Position numbers and translations under genes: made by a program. This document shows, piece by piece, positions 20,246 to 32,035 of a DNA stretch of 64,000 bases. Every line of letters starts with the position of its first letter. Positions within the stretch are counted from its first letter, which is position 1. The notes beneath the pieces are model-generated. The model saw only the letters and a program-made list of their open reading frames with translations. It had not been told where the DNA came from and did not search any database. Source of the DNA: Aeromonas sobria (GTDB lineage: Bacteria; Pseudomonadota; Gammaproteobacteria; Enterobacterales; Aeromonadaceae); assembly GCF_000820145.1 (NCBI RefSeq), contig NZ_CDBW01000032.1, positions 124,001 to 188,000 of the forward strand, given 5' to 3'.

Positions 20246-20908
20246 ATGATCGACTTTTATACTGCCGCGACCCCCAATGGTTTCAAGGTAGCGATTGCCC
20301 TTGAAGAGCTGGGCTTGCCCTATCGGGTCATTCCCCTCGACTTGTCGGCGCTGGATCAGAAACAGCCCGAATTTCTTGCCATCAACCCCAATGGCCGCAT
20401 TCCGGCCATTGTCGACCGGGATAACGACGATTTCGCGGTATTCGAATCAGGCGCCATCCTCATCTATCTGGCGGAGAAAGCTGGCAAGTTACTGCCCGCC
20501 GATCCCAAACGCCGCTCTCAGGCTCTCCAGTGGTTGATGTTTCAGATGGGGGGCGTCGGCCCCATGATGGGGCAGGCCAACGTCTTCTACCGCTACTTCC
20601 CCGAGAAGATCCCCGCCGCCATCGAGCGTTATCAGAAGGAGGGGCGGCGGTTGTTCGAGGTGCTCGACAGCCATCTGGCCCACCATGAATATCTGGCGGA
20701 CGAGTACAGCATCGCCGACATTGCTACCTGGCCCTGGGTGCGTATTTATGACTGGAGCGGTATCTCCATTGAGGGACTGCCTCATCTGCAAGCCTGGATG
20801 GCCCGCATGGCAGAGAAGCCTGCCTGCCAGAAGGGGATCACCATTCCGCCACGCAAAGAGCAGCCAGATGAGCTGATCAAGCAGGCGCAACAGATGGTAA
20901 CGCGTTGA
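20246..20908 (+). CDS. Glutathione S-transferase (Nu class, YfcG-like)
   Basis: 220-residue two-domain GST. The thioredoxin-like N-terminal domain begins [21 protein letters not shown], and the [13 protein letters not shown] stretch supplies the cis-Pro. [13 protein letters not shown] binds the glutathione gamma-glutamyl group. The C-terminal helical domain contains [13 protein letters not shown], the N-capping Asp motif. The TPNG opening resembles E. coli YfcG, a Nu-class enzyme with disulfide-bond reductase activity. AAGGAG ribosome site. Single gene. Confidence 0.88.
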   Translation: MIDFYTAATPNGFKVAIALEELGLPYRVIPLDLSALDQKQPEFLAINPNGRIPAIVDRDNDDFAVFESGAILIYLAEKAGKLLPADPKRRSQALQWLMFQMGGVGPMMGQANVFYRYFPEKIPAAIERYQKEGRRLFEVLDSHLAHHEYLADEYSIADIATWPWVRIYDWSGISIEGLPHLQAWMARMAEKPACQKGITIPPRKEQPDELIKQAQQMVTR

Positions 20909-21170
20909 TTTTTAACTGTGGATGGGGCATTACGCCCCGTAATATTAGAAAAACTAAGGCAAGCCGATTATAAAGATTCGTTCGTTTTTTGTGAGCTGAA
21001 TCACTATGATGCCCCCATTCCGCCACACGTTCTGTGCGGTGGTCTGGCGGGCTCCCCGCCTACTGTTTCCAGCACTTTTTTATGATGGCATCACAGCCTC
21101 TGTGATCAGATCTCTCTGGGCATATTACCCCGGAGAGGCGGCAGCATTTTTACGATTTAGCGGGACTGAT

Positions 21171-22370
21171 ATGGATCGGCACAGTTTTTATCCTTTATTT
21201 TTATTGACCATCCTGATGGTCGCTGTGGGCCAGATGACCCAGACCCTGTATGTACCGTCGATTCCCATGATGGCGGGGGATTTTAATGTTGCCTCGAGTC
21301 AGTTGCAGGCGGTGATGGCCTGTTACCTCATTCCTTATGGCCTCTCCCAATTTGTCTACGGGCCGTTGTCGGATCGTATCGGCCGTCGTCCGGTGCTGAT
21401 CGTCGGCATGATGGTGTTTCTGGTGGGGACCCTGATCATTCAGCTCATTCCACACTTCACTGCCCTGCTGGTGGGAAGCTTCATTCAAGGGTTGGGGACC
21501 GGTTCTGGTGGTGCCATGAGCCGTACCGTGATGCGCGATCGCTACAATGGCGCAGAGCTCAACCGCGCCAACAGTCTGGTGAGCATGGGGGTGATCTTCT
21601 CCCCGCTGCTGGCGCCGGTGCTGGGTGGTTGGCTGACCGAGTTGTTCAACTGGCGTGCCGGTTACTGGTTTCTGTTCGGCTTTGGTGCGGTAACGACCCT
21701 GGCGCTGCTGGCCTGGTTTGGTGAAACGCTGCCGGTGGCGGCACGTCAACAGCCACTGCGGGTTAGCGCGGCTTATCGTCATGTGCTGAGTAATCCACGC
21801 TTTCAGGGCAACCTGCTCTGCCTGATGGCAACTTTCGCCGGTCTGGCGGTGTTTGAAGCGGCTGCCGGCGTGCTGCTGGGCGATGTGCTAAAACTGAGCG
21901 CCCGCACCGTGAGCGTGCTCTTCGTGCTGCCGCTGCCCGGCTATCTGTTCGGTGCCTGGCTCTCTGCCAAGCTCAGTTTTCGTCTGAGCCAGGGCAAGTT
22001 GATGCGTCTGGGTATTGTTTTTTTGGCGCTCGGTTCTCTGATCATTCTGTTGCCAGGGTTGTTCGGTATCGTGAGTGCCGCCTCGCTGGTTGGCGGCGCG
22101 GCGGTTTACTTCATCGGTAGCGGCATCCTCTATCCGACCGCCACCTCCTGCGCCATTGAGCCATTCCCCGGTCAGGCTGGCACAGCCGGTGCGATTCTCG
22201 GCGGGATGCAAAATCTGGGGGCCGGCATAGTGACGCTGCTGGCGGCTGGCTTCCCGATGACAGGGCAGGTGACCTTGGGCGCTATCATGACCCTGATGGT
22301 CTTGCTGGTTGCCCTGAGCTTTGCCTGGTTGCGCCACCATGGCTCCCCCCACGAGCAGATGGCGATCTGA
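21171..22370 (+). CDS. emrD: Multidrug efflux MFS transporter EmrD
   Basis: 399-residue, 12-helix major facilitator of the DHA1 group, close to E. coli EmrD in length. The start MDRHSFYPLFLLTILM at 21171 is chosen because it begins at the first membrane helix; the open frame extends 55 codons upstream without resembling the family. The loop 2-3 signature GPLSDRIGRRPVLIVG and motif C-like GVIFSPLLAPVLGGWL are clear. Exports amphipathic drugs and detergents by proton antiport. Followed by its own terminator. Confidence 0.85.
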   Translation: MDRHSFYPLFLLTILMVAVGQMTQTLYVPSIPMMAGDFNVASSQLQAVMACYLIPYGLSQFVYGPLSDRIGRRPVLIVGMMVFLVGTLIIQLIPHFTALLVGSFIQGLGTGSGGAMSRTVMRDRYNGAELNRANSLVSMGVIFSPLLAPVLGGWLTELFNWRAGYWFLFGFGAVTTLALLAWFGETLPVAARQQPLRVSAAYRHVLSNPRFQGNLLCLMATFAGLAVFEAAAGVLLGDVLKLSARTVSVLFVLPLPGYLFGAWLSAKLSFRLSQGKLMRLGIVFLALGSLIILLPGLFGIVSAASLVGGAAVYFIGSGILYPTATSCAIEPFPGQAGTAGAILGGMQNLGAGIVTLLAAGFPMTGQVTLGAIMTLMVLLVALSFAWLRHHGSPHEQMAI

Positions 22371-22390
22371 ACGACGGGATCAACCTCGAT

Positions 22391-22418
22391 AAGCCCACCG
22401 TTACTGGTGGGCTTTTGT
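22391..22418 (+). terminator. Terminator after emrD
   Basis: AAGCCCACC (22391-22399), loop GTTACT, GGTGGGCTT (22406-22414), then TTG TTT. Confidence 0.8.
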
Positions 22419-22498
22419 TTGGCAGAAAGAGTACACATCACTGTGCTACTGCAGCTTGATAGAGCGGGGCGCCATGACCGTTTATGCGAGGAAAAAGA

Positions 22499-22530
22499 AA
22501 AAGCCCGTCACCTTGGTGACGGGCTTTTTG
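22499..22530 (-). terminator. Terminator downstream of 6S RNA
   Basis: AAGCCCGTCACC / GGTGACGGGCTT 12-bp stem with a 2-nt loop, flanked by A and T runs. On the minus strand it ends in TTTTTC and lies 5 nt beyond the predicted 3' end of the 6S RNA. Confidence 0.8.
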
Positions 22531-22534
22531 CTAT

Positions 22535-22715
22535 TGGTACCCCGAGATGCCGTTGCCGGTTTGGGCCCTTGAACCGTAGGTTCAAGGCGGGAATCGAATC
22601 TGACCGCAGGCTTCTCGGTCGTGCCGAGCATGCGCAATAGCCAGAAGGCCGATCCCCTGTTGGGTATGATTATCGGCTCGGGGACTTGAACCGGCTGACA
22701 AACATCCCAGGGAAT
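22535..22715 (-). ncRNA. ssrS: 6S RNA
   Basis: About 181 nt. Read on the minus strand, it carries stretches recognisable from E. coli 6S RNA in the same order. The 5' closing stem is near ATTCCCTGGGATG. CCGAGCCGATAATCATACC follows, then GCATGCTCGG and CCGAGAAGCC, CCTTGAAC and GGTTCAAGGG, and a final GGCATCTCGG pairing back with the 5' end. 6S RNA mimics an open promoter and sequesters sigma-70 RNA polymerase in stationary phase. The position just after zapA is the usual one in gammaproteobacteria. The exact ends are judged from the closing stem. The usual next gene, fau (5-formyltetrahydrofolate cyclo-ligase), is not here. Confidence 0.92.
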
Positions 22716-22732
22716 TTTAAAACGGTTTGCGA

Positions 22733-23065
22733 TTAGGGCTGCTGCCCCTCTTCGCTGGAATCACCATACTGACCATGCTCAATCAAGGCTGCTTCGATGG
22801 TGCGTTGCAGCATCTTGATCCGCTTGTCCATGGTTTCAGAGTATTGGTGATTCTTATCTTTTTCAAGGCAGAGCTCATGACAGAAGTTAAGCGCCGCCAT
22901 GATCGCCAATTGCTCATTGCTCGAAACTTTGGAGCGTTGACGCAGGTCGATCAGCTTGTCGGTCAGCTGCTCGGCGGCCTGGCGCAGGGCATCCTGCTGT
23001 CCCAAGGGACAGGATACCTTGTAGGGACGTCCCAAAATGACGATTTCTACGGCCTCTGTGCTCAT
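22733..23065 (-). CDS. zapA: Cell division protein ZapA
   Basis: 110-residue FtsZ-bundling protein that stabilises the Z ring. Start 23065 gives MSTEAVEIVILGRPYKVSCP, the typical N-terminal beta-hairpin; 14 upstream codons of open frame are excluded. A globular N-terminal domain is followed by a long C-terminal coiled coil (about residues 60-100). It is directly upstream of 6S RNA and divergent from ygfB, the conserved arrangement. Confidence 0.92.
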   Translation of the reverse strand: MSTEAVEIVILGRPYKVSCPLGQQDALRQAAEQLTDKLIDLRQRSKVSSNEQLAIMAALNFCHELCLEKDKNHQYSETMDKRIKMLQRTIEAALIEHGQYGDSSEEGQQP

Positions 23066-23238
23066 GCCTTCCTCAATACGGCGGAGCTGATTTCCGCCTT
23101 TATCCACGTGGACAACTGGGCGGGACTATATAGCGCAGATGCATAAGTTTCAAGGCCTTGCTGGCTCTGGAAGAGGGAGAATGCTAGGATCCTGGCCATT
23201 AATTCTGCAAATTTGACTGAACTTTGAGCGGATCCTCG

Positions 23239-23808
23239 ATGAGCAAAACGAACCCCCTTGAATATACCGCCGTATCTGACCTCATGGAGCAACATGAGTT
23301 GATGGCAACGGCAGTAGAAGCCCACGGCGTGATCTGTGGTCTGGTATGTGGTGGCGTGGCCCTGGATGACAAGAGCTGGCTGCCTCCTTTTAACGATCTG
23401 GTGAACGACGGTTTCGGCCTGCCGGCCCCGGTGCGCCAGGTGATGACCGATCTTTATCACAATGTGGTCGAGAGCCTGATGGCCCAGAAGGGCGTCGAGC
23501 TGCTGCTGCCAAGCGACGATGCCCCCCTTGATGAGCGCATCGATTCGCTGGTGGATTGGTCACAGGCATTTCTGGCCGGTTTCGGCGTGGTGCAACAGGA
23601 GCTCTCCCGCGCCTCGGAAGAGCTACAGGAGATGATCCAGGATATCGCCAGCATCACTCAGGTCTCTGCCGAGTTCGATCAGGAAGATGACGAGAACGAA
23701 GCCTCTTTCCTGGTGCTCTACGAACACGTCAAACTGGGGGTGATGATGACCTTCGAAGAGTTTGGCAAGCGCCCCGAGACCCCGAGCACGCCGCCAACCC
23801 TCCATTGA
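23239..23808 (+). CDS. ygfB: UPF0149 family protein YgfB
   Basis: 189-residue helical YgfB/UPF0149 protein. The ATG at 23239 (MSKTNPLEYTAVSDLM) is preferred over a TTG 15 nt upstream. The family signature HGVICGLVCGG is near residues 29-39, and the C-terminal half is acidic (FDQEDDENEASF). Molecular function is not established in most bacteria. In most relatives pepP follows and then ubiH; here ubiH follows directly. Confidence 0.9.
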   Translation: MSKTNPLEYTAVSDLMEQHELMATAVEAHGVICGLVCGGVALDDKSWLPPFNDLVNDGFGLPAPVRQVMTDLYHNVVESLMAQKGVELLLPSDDAPLDERIDSLVDWSQAFLAGFGVVQQELSRASEELQEMIQDIASITQVSAEFDQEDDENEASFLVLYEHVKLGVMMTFEEFGKRPETPSTPPTLH

Positions 23809-23984
23809 GACGCGGGCCGAAGTGGCCATTTCTGATCTGCAAGAGCGCCTGATGGCGCTCTTTTTTATGGCGCTGTTGTGGCTAACCCTGTGAGGCGCAA
23901 CCGGTTTTTTGCCAGTGACCTCGCATTCGGCTTGCGGCTTTGTGATAGCATGAGGCCACCTTTTTCACTTCTTCCTCTCTGCTT

Positions 23985-25208
23985 ATGTCTCAATCTGATG
24001 TGCGACAGGTCGATGTCACCCTGGTCGGCGGTGGAATGAGCGGTGCCGTGCTGGCGCTCTCGCTGGCGGCCCTGCTTCGATCCGATGGCTCCCCCCTCGA
24101 GATCCTGCTACTGGAGGCAAGCATCCCCGAACAGCATACCGATTCAGGGTTTGACGCCCGCGCCATTGCGCTCTCGGCCGGTACCTGCGATGCGCTGTTG
24201 CGGCGCGGTCTCTGGCCGCTGTTTGCCCCCCACTGCGCTCCCATTACCCATATTCATGTCTCGGATCGGGGCCACTGTGGTCAGGCTCGCCTGTCGGCCG
24301 CCGAATATGGTTTGCCTGCGCTGGGTCAGGTGATCGAGCTGGCTGCCGCTGGCAACGAGCTGCAACGGGCGATGGCGGCCGCCACCAATATTCGGGTCTG
24401 CTGTCCGGCCCGGGTACGCGAGATAGAACCCGATGAGGAGAAGGTGACCCTCACCCTCGAGAGCGGTGAACAGATTGAGACCCGCTTGCTGGTGGCGGCA
24501 GACGGGGGTAACTCGTTTGTGCGTCAGCACTTCAAGTTGCCGGTGACCCGCCACGACTTTGAACAGCACGCCATCATCGCCACGGTCAAAACAGCGCAAG
24601 ACCCTGAGGGACGCGCCTTCGAGCGCTTTACCGAAGGGGGCCCGCTGGCCCTGCTGCCGATGCAGCAGGGGCTCTCCTCGCTGGTGTGGAGCGTCGGGCA
24701 GCAGGAGGTGGATGAGCTGATGGCTCTCGATGAAGGGGCGTTTCTCGCCCGTCTGCAGCAGGCCTTTGGCTGGCGGCTCGGCCGCTTCGAGCGATGTGGC
24801 GTGCGTAACGTCTATCCGCTGATCCTGACCGCCTGTGACTATCCGCTGGCCCAGCGTACCGTGCTGGTGGGCAATGCCGCCCACGCCCTGCACCCCATCG
24901 CCGGACAGGGCTTCAACCTCGGGATGCGGGATCTCGACCTGCTCACCGGTGCGGTGGCCAAGGCGCTGGCAGAGGGGGAGGATATCGGCAGCTTCAAGGT
25001 GCTGAGTGGCTACTGGCAGCAGCGCCAGCGCGATCAGGCGCAGACCGTCTGGCTCACCTCCTCGCTGGCCCAGCTCTTCTCCAATGGTCACGATCCGCTG
25101 GTGGCGGGGCGCAATCTGGCGCTCACCCTGATGGGGCGGCTCCCGTGCCTCAAGGCGCCGCTCGCCTCGCGCACCCTGGGTTTTGTCGCCGATGTGTGCG
25201 GCAACTAG
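23985..25208 (+). CDS. ubiH: 2-octaprenyl-6-methoxyphenol hydroxylase UbiH
   Basis: 407-residue FAD-dependent aromatic hydroxylase acting at C1 of the ubiquinone ring in the Ubi metabolon. FAD motifs in order: VTLVGGGMSGAVLALSLAAL (GxGxxG, residues ~10-29), the mid-sequence LLVAADGGNSFVR (DG motif), and VLVGNAAHALHPIAGQGFNLGMRD (GD motif with Asn replacing Asp). YGLPALGQVIEL marks it as UbiH rather than UbiI. No strong ribosome site at the chosen ATG. Confidence 0.92.
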   Translation: MSQSDVRQVDVTLVGGGMSGAVLALSLAALLRSDGSPLEILLLEASIPEQHTDSGFDARAIALSAGTCDALLRRGLWPLFAPHCAPITHIHVSDRGHCGQARLSAAEYGLPALGQVIELAAAGNELQRAMAAATNIRVCCPARVREIEPDEEKVTLTLESGEQIETRLLVAADGGNSFVRQHFKLPVTRHDFEQHAIIATVKTAQDPEGRAFERFTEGGPLALLPMQQGLSSLVWSVGQQEVDELMALDEGAFLARLQQAFGWRLGRFERCGVRNVYPLILTACDYPLAQRTVLVGNAAHALHPIAGQGFNLGMRDLDLLTGAVAKALAEGEDIGSFKVLSGYWQQRQRDQAQTVWLTSSLAQLFSNGHDPLVAGRNLALTLMGRLPCLKAPLASRTLGFVADVCGN

Positions 25209-25341
25209 CCAGCGCTTGTTGAGCGGAACCTGTTGACCGGAAGATAGTGACCGCCATTCGTTGATCAAAACGTGTTGAATAAAGAGGCGATGCCTGCGGG
25301 CGTCCCCTCGCTGGCCAGCCGGTCAGCTCTGAAAGGATGAG

Positions 25342-26628
25342 ATGATGCAGATGCAAAATGTGGATGTGGTGATTGTCGGTGGCGGCATGGTGGGGCTGGG
25401 GCTCGCTGCGGCCCTTAAACATAGCGCCCTCAAGGTGCTGGTGGTTGAGGGGCAACTGCCCGACCCGCAGTTGGGGGAGGTGGCCGACAACCGGGTTAGC
25501 GCCCTGAGCCTGGCCAGCCAGCAGATCCTGCACCATGTCGGCGCTTGGGATGGCATTGCAGCGCGCCGCCTGCAGGCCTACGACAAGATGGCTGTGTGGG
25601 AGCAGGACAGTTTCGGCCATATCGACTTCGATGCCGCCAGCCTGCGTCAGGCCAACCTCGGCCACATCGTCGAGAATCGGGTGATCCAGCTGGCGCTGCT
25701 CGAGGCGATTCTCGCTGACGGGACGCGGGGGGCCAACAACATCCAGTTGCTGACCCCCGCCCGAGCCAAGAGCCTGCAGAGCGGCCCGGCGGGCGCCTTG
25801 CTGCTCCTTGAAGATGGTCAGGCCATCTCGGCCAAACTGGTAGTGGCGGCTGATGGTGCTCACTCCTGGGTACGCCGTCAGGCCGATATCCCGCTTACCA
25901 GCTGGGATTACGGCCACCATGCCCTGGTGGCAACGGTGCGCTGCGCCGAGCCCCACGAGGCGGTGGCGCGCCAGATCTTCACCCCGGATGGCCCGCTTGC
26001 TTTTTTGCCGCTGTGGCAGGAGAACCTCTGTTCCATCGTCTGGTCGCTGCCCGCAGCTCGTGCCGAGTCGCTCTGTGCCTGTGATGACGAGCAGTTCAAT
26101 CGCCAGCTCACCGCCGCCTTCGATGCCCGCCTCGGTCTGTGCAAGGTGGAAGGGCCGCGCAGCGCCATTCCGCTCACCGCCCGCTATGCCCGCGACTTTG
26201 CCCGCGAGCGGCTAGTGCTGGTGGGGGATGCCGCTCATACCATCCACCCGCTGGCGGGGCAGGGGGTCAACCTCGGCCTGCTGGATGCCGCTGCGCTGGC
26301 AGAGCAGATTTTGCAAAGCCATGCCGCGAGCGAAGATATCGGCCTGCTCGCCAACCTGCGCAGCTACGAGCGCTGGCGCAAGAGCGAAGCGGCTCGCATG
26401 CTCGCTGCAATGGAAGGGCTCAAGCGGCTGTTCAGTGGCGCCAACCCGCTCAAGAAGCTGGTGCGAGGCGTCGGATTGCGGGCGGCCAACCTGCTGACGC
26501 CCTTCAAGGCGGGGGTGATCCGCGCCGCCATGGGGCTGGAGGGCGAGTTGCCCGCATTGGCCCGTCCTGACTGGGCTGTTGCGGCGACCAAGGGCAGTGC
26601 CATGCAGGCCAAGGGTGAAAAAAACTAA
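25342..26628 (+). CDS. ubiI: 2-octaprenylphenol hydroxylase UbiI (VisC)
   Basis: 428-residue paralogue of UbiH that hydroxylates C5 of the ubiquinone ring. FAD motifs: VDVVIVGGGMVGLGLAAAL at the N-terminus, LVVAADGAHSWVRRQ centrally, and VLVGDAAHTIHPLAGQGVNLG near residue 295. The C-terminal helix is basic. Two ATGs (25342 and 25345) are possible. 133 nt separate it from ubiH with no terminator seen, so the two are probably cotranscribed. Confidence 0.92.
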   Translation: MMQMQNVDVVIVGGGMVGLGLAAALKHSALKVLVVEGQLPDPQLGEVADNRVSALSLASQQILHHVGAWDGIAARRLQAYDKMAVWEQDSFGHIDFDAASLRQANLGHIVENRVIQLALLEAILADGTRGANNIQLLTPARAKSLQSGPAGALLLLEDGQAISAKLVVAADGAHSWVRRQADIPLTSWDYGHHALVATVRCAEPHEAVARQIFTPDGPLAFLPLWQENLCSIVWSLPAARAESLCACDDEQFNRQLTAAFDARLGLCKVEGPRSAIPLTARYARDFARERLVLVGDAAHTIHPLAGQGVNLGLLDAAALAEQILQSHAASEDIGLLANLRSYERWRKSEAARMLAAMEGLKRLFSGANPLKKLVRGVGLRAANLLTPFKAGVIRAAMGLEGELPALARPDWAVAATKGSAMQAKGEKN

Positions 26629-26665
26629 TATTACCCGCTGTTTTTGGCAACAAAAGTAATCCGAC

Positions 26666-26704
26666 AAGGCTGATGACCCGTTTTGGGTGTCAGCCTTTAA
26701 TTTT
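26666..26704 (+). terminator. Terminator after ubiI
   Basis: AAGGCTGA...ACCC (26666-26679) pairs with GGGT...TCAGCCTT (26685-26697) with a small internal mismatch, followed by TAATTTT. Closes the ygfB-ubiH-ubiI transcript. Confidence 0.7.
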
Positions 26705-26850
26705 GCTCTGGAGCGAAACGTTTTTCTGTAAATTGTGACGAAACGGTAAAAATCAAAATTTAATCTCGCCTGAGTCGGCTTATGGCTGTTTTTATCACTG
26801 CATTTATCTTAGTGTCTGGAGTCAGTTTTACGGGAGGGGATTAGTTTTTT

Positions 26851-26883
26851 TTGAGCGGCACGCTCGCCTGCTTGTCATATAAT
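26851..26883 (+). promoter_or_regulatory. Likely -10 element of the gcvT promoter
   Basis: A perfect TATAAT at 26878-26883 lies about 160 nt before gcvT. The best upstream hexamer, TTGAGC at 26851, is 21 nt away, longer than ideal, which would suit an activator-dependent promoter. The 416-nt gap between ubiI and gcvT otherwise holds only the ubiI terminator and AT-rich DNA; I do not see the conserved core of a glycine riboswitch. Confidence 0.4.
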
Positions 26884-27044
26884 CCGCTCCGTTCAAGGAA
26901 TCCCTCTTGCCTGGCAAGGGCAGGAGCGAGCACACACTTTTGGATCCGGTCACTTTTTGCTGCGCGCAGTGCAGTCCGAGCGGTGGCACGGGTCGCAAGG
27001 GTGGTCGCTACAGCGAAAAGGCTTTTTGCTAAGGAAAGAATGCG

Positions 27045-28142
27045 ATGATCCAGACTACTGTACTGCATCCCAAACACCTGGAAGCCGGCGCCAAGATGGT
27101 GGACTTCCACGGTTGGGAAATGCCCATCAACTACGGCTCCCAGCTGGAAGAGCACCACGCGGTGCGCAGCGATGCCGGTATGTTCGATGTCTCCCACATG
27201 ACCATCGTCGATTTGACCGGCGAACGGGTCAAAGCCTTTCTGCAACACCTGCTGGCCAACGACGTGGCCAAACTCACCGTCTCCGGCAAGGCCCTCTACA
27301 GCGGCATGCTCAATCCGGAAGGCGGCGTGATCGATGACCTCATCACCTATTATCTTGGCGATACGTTTTACCGGCTGGTGGTCAACTCCGCCACTCGAGA
27401 AAAAGATCTGGCCTGGATCCGCCATCACGCCATCGATTTCGACGTCAGCGTGACCGAGCGTCCGGAGCTGGCAATGATCGCGGTGCAGGGCCCCAACGCC
27501 AAGGTCAAGGCGGCTGCGGTGCTGAGCGCCGCCCAGCGTACGGCTGTGGTGGGGATGAAGCCCTTCTTCGGCGTGCAGGCTGGCGATCTCTTTATCGCCA
27601 CCACCGGCTACACCGGCGAAGATGGCTACGAGATCGTGGTGCCGCAAGAGAAAGCCTGTGAGCTGTGGCAGGCGCTGCTGGATAACGGCGTCGCCCCGTG
27701 CGGCCTCGGTGCCCGCGATACCCTGCGCCTCGAAGCGGGGATGAACCTCTACGGTCAGGACATGGACGAGTCAATTTCTCCGCTTGCCGCCAACATGGCC
27801 TGGACCATCGCCTGGGAGCCGAGCGAGCGCAACTTCATCGGCCGCGACGTGCTGGAAGCGCAGAAAGCGGCGGGCAACCAGCCCAAGCTGGTGGGTCTGG
27901 TGATGGAAGAGAAAGGGGTGCTGCGTGCCGGTATGCCGGTCACCTTCACCGCGGCAAACGGTGAGAAGCGGGAAGGTGTGATCACCTCCGGCTCTTTCTC
28001 CCCCACCCTGGGCTACAGTATTGCCTTGGCGCGGGTGCCCCGTGATATCGGCGAACTGGCCGAGGTGGAGATCCGCAAGAAGCTGGTCACCGTGAAGGTC
28101 AGCAAGCCTGCTTTCGTCCGTAACGGCCAGAAGCTGGTTTAA
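27045..28142 (+). CDS. gcvT: Glycine cleavage system T protein (aminomethyltransferase)
   Basis: 365-residue T protein. It takes the aminomethyl group from lipoylated H protein and, with tetrahydrofolate, releases ammonia and 5,10-methylene-[24 protein letters not shown] is the family opening; [14 protein letters not shown] follows; the folate-site region [10 protein letters not shown] and [18 protein letters not shown] are intact. AAGGAAAG ribosome site before ATG 27045. First gene of gcvT-gcvH-gcvP. Confidence 0.95.
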   Translation: MIQTTVLHPKHLEAGAKMVDFHGWEMPINYGSQLEEHHAVRSDAGMFDVSHMTIVDLTGERVKAFLQHLLANDVAKLTVSGKALYSGMLNPEGGVIDDLITYYLGDTFYRLVVNSATREKDLAWIRHHAIDFDVSVTERPELAMIAVQGPNAKVKAAAVLSAAQRTAVVGMKPFFGVQAGDLFIATTGYTGEDGYEIVVPQEKACELWQALLDNGVAPCGLGARDTLRLEAGMNLYGQDMDESISPLAANMAWTIAWEPSERNFIGRDVLEAQKAAGNQPKLVGLVMEEKGVLRAGMPVTFTAANGEKREGVITSGSFSPTLGYSIALARVPRDIGELAEVEIRKKLVTVKVSKPAFVRNGQKLV

Positions 28143-28225
28143 CACAATGTCGGGGGAGGGCAGTGTCTTCCCCGCGCTTTTCATATTCGTTTTTAAACGC
28201 GACTCAAAGATCAAAGGAAGCACAA

Positions 28226-28612
28226 ATGAGCCATATCCCGAGCGAACTGAAATATGCCACTTCCCACGAGTGGATCCGTGTTGAAGCCAACGGCGAGGCC
28301 GTGGTCGGTATCACCGAGCACGCCCAGGAGCTGCTGGGTGACATGGTGTTTGTCGAGCTGCCGGAAGTGGGCAAGCAGGTCAGTGCCGGTGACGACTGCG
28401 CCGTGGCCGAGTCGGTCAAGGCGGCCTCCGACATCTATAGCCCGGTGAGCGGCGAGATCATTGCCGTCAACGAAGAGCTGGAAGGGAGCCCCGAGCTGGT
28501 CAACTCCGATCCCTACAGCGCCGGCTGGCTGTTCCGCATCAAGCTCGATGACGAGAGCGAGCTGGCCAACCTGCTGGATGCCGAAGGCTACCAGAACGTG
28601 GTGGACGAATAG
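28226..28612 (+). CDS. gcvH: Glycine cleavage system H protein
   Basis: 128-residue lipoyl carrier that shuttles the methylamine group between P, T and L proteins. The lipoylated lysine is K65 in [16 protein letters not shown]. Start 28226 ([19 protein letters not shown]) follows AAAGGAAG; a longer open frame upstream is not used. A strong terminator follows only 9 nt after the stop, separating it from gcvP. Confidence 0.95.
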   Translation: MSHIPSELKYATSHEWIRVEANGEAVVGITEHAQELLGDMVFVELPEVGKQVSAGDDCAVAESVKAASDIYSPVSGEIIAVNEELEGSPELVNSDPYSAGWLFRIKLDDESELANLLDAEGYQNVVDE

Positions 28613-28621
28613 TAATGCCCC

Positions 28622-28651
28622 GGGCCCTGCACCAACGTGCGGGGCCCTTTT
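28622..28651 (+). terminator. Terminator or attenuator between gcvH and gcvP
   Basis: GGGCCC-T-GCAC (28622-28632) pairs with GTGC-G-GGGCCC (28637-28647), 11 bp around a CAAC loop, followed by TTTTG. Lying inside the gcvTHP operon, it would lower or regulate gcvP transcription relative to gcvT and gcvH. Confidence 0.75.
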
Positions 28652-28914
28652 GTATGACCGCCAGCAGGGCAAGCGCCGGTCGGTGGAAGGGTGAAGTCGC
28701 CCGCGCCAGCCGTTTGCCAGCCTAGGAGGTTAGAGGGCAAACGGGCCGGTCCGCAACAAGGCGATCCCCTGTTGATGCTGCCGCAGCATCCGGTGCCGCA
28801 TCCTGTCTGCGGGACCCAGAACATGAGTGGAGTCGGTATCAGCCGACGATCAGGAACATCAGGTCTTGGCTATCAGGATTTCATGCCAGGACTTATTTAT
28901 CAGGAAATAGGGAA
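28652..28914 (+). promoter_or_regulatory. Structured leader upstream of gcvP
   Basis: 263 nt without a supported gene. It holds a possible long-range stem (GTTTGCC near 28710 with GGCAAAC near 28736), short GC-rich hairpins around 28780-28815, and then five copies of ATCAG (28838, 28849, 28858, 28872, 28899), four of them followed by G, in the 75 nt before the gcvP ATG. No perfect sigma-70 promoter stands out. Function unknown; a separate promoter or post-transcriptional control of gcvP is possible. Confidence 0.4.
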
Positions 28915-31791
<2,877 letters not shown>

Positions 31792-31822
31792 AGGCGTGCT
31801 GCAGAATCGCGCAATAAACAAC

Positions 31823-31851
31823 AGGGCCACCCAAACAGGTGGCCCTTTTTT
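31823..31851 (+). terminator. Terminator after gcvP
   Basis: AGGGCCACC (31823-31831), loop CAAACA, GGTGGCCCT (31838-31846), then a run of T. Confidence 0.85.
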
Positions 31852-32035
31852 CAATGCAAAGAACTCATCGCTTAAGTTGTTGCTTTAAATCAACTGGTTA
31901 TGGATTTAGCTACCGGTTAATCGAGATTTATTGTCCCCATCTTTCGTAAGATACGCTTGGTACCGCCAGCGGCAGTTTGAAGCTCTCTTCTCTGGTTATT
32001 ACTGTCATCCATCTAGCATCACTCAGCGAGCAGTC

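Noticed and set aside
24144..25268. 374-codon open frame on the minus strand across ubiH
   Set aside because: Antisense shadow of ubiH, His/Gln-rich product without recognisable domains.
26629..27044. Glycine riboswitch before gcvT
   Set aside because: The region was read for the conserved purine-rich core motifs of glycine riboswitches and none was found; only a terminator and a -10 element are evident.
31931..32035. TTG-initiated 35-codon N-terminal extension of the NACHT protein
   Set aside because: No ribosome site at the TTG and no resemblance to the NTPase family; the ATG at 32036 lies just before the recognisable domain.
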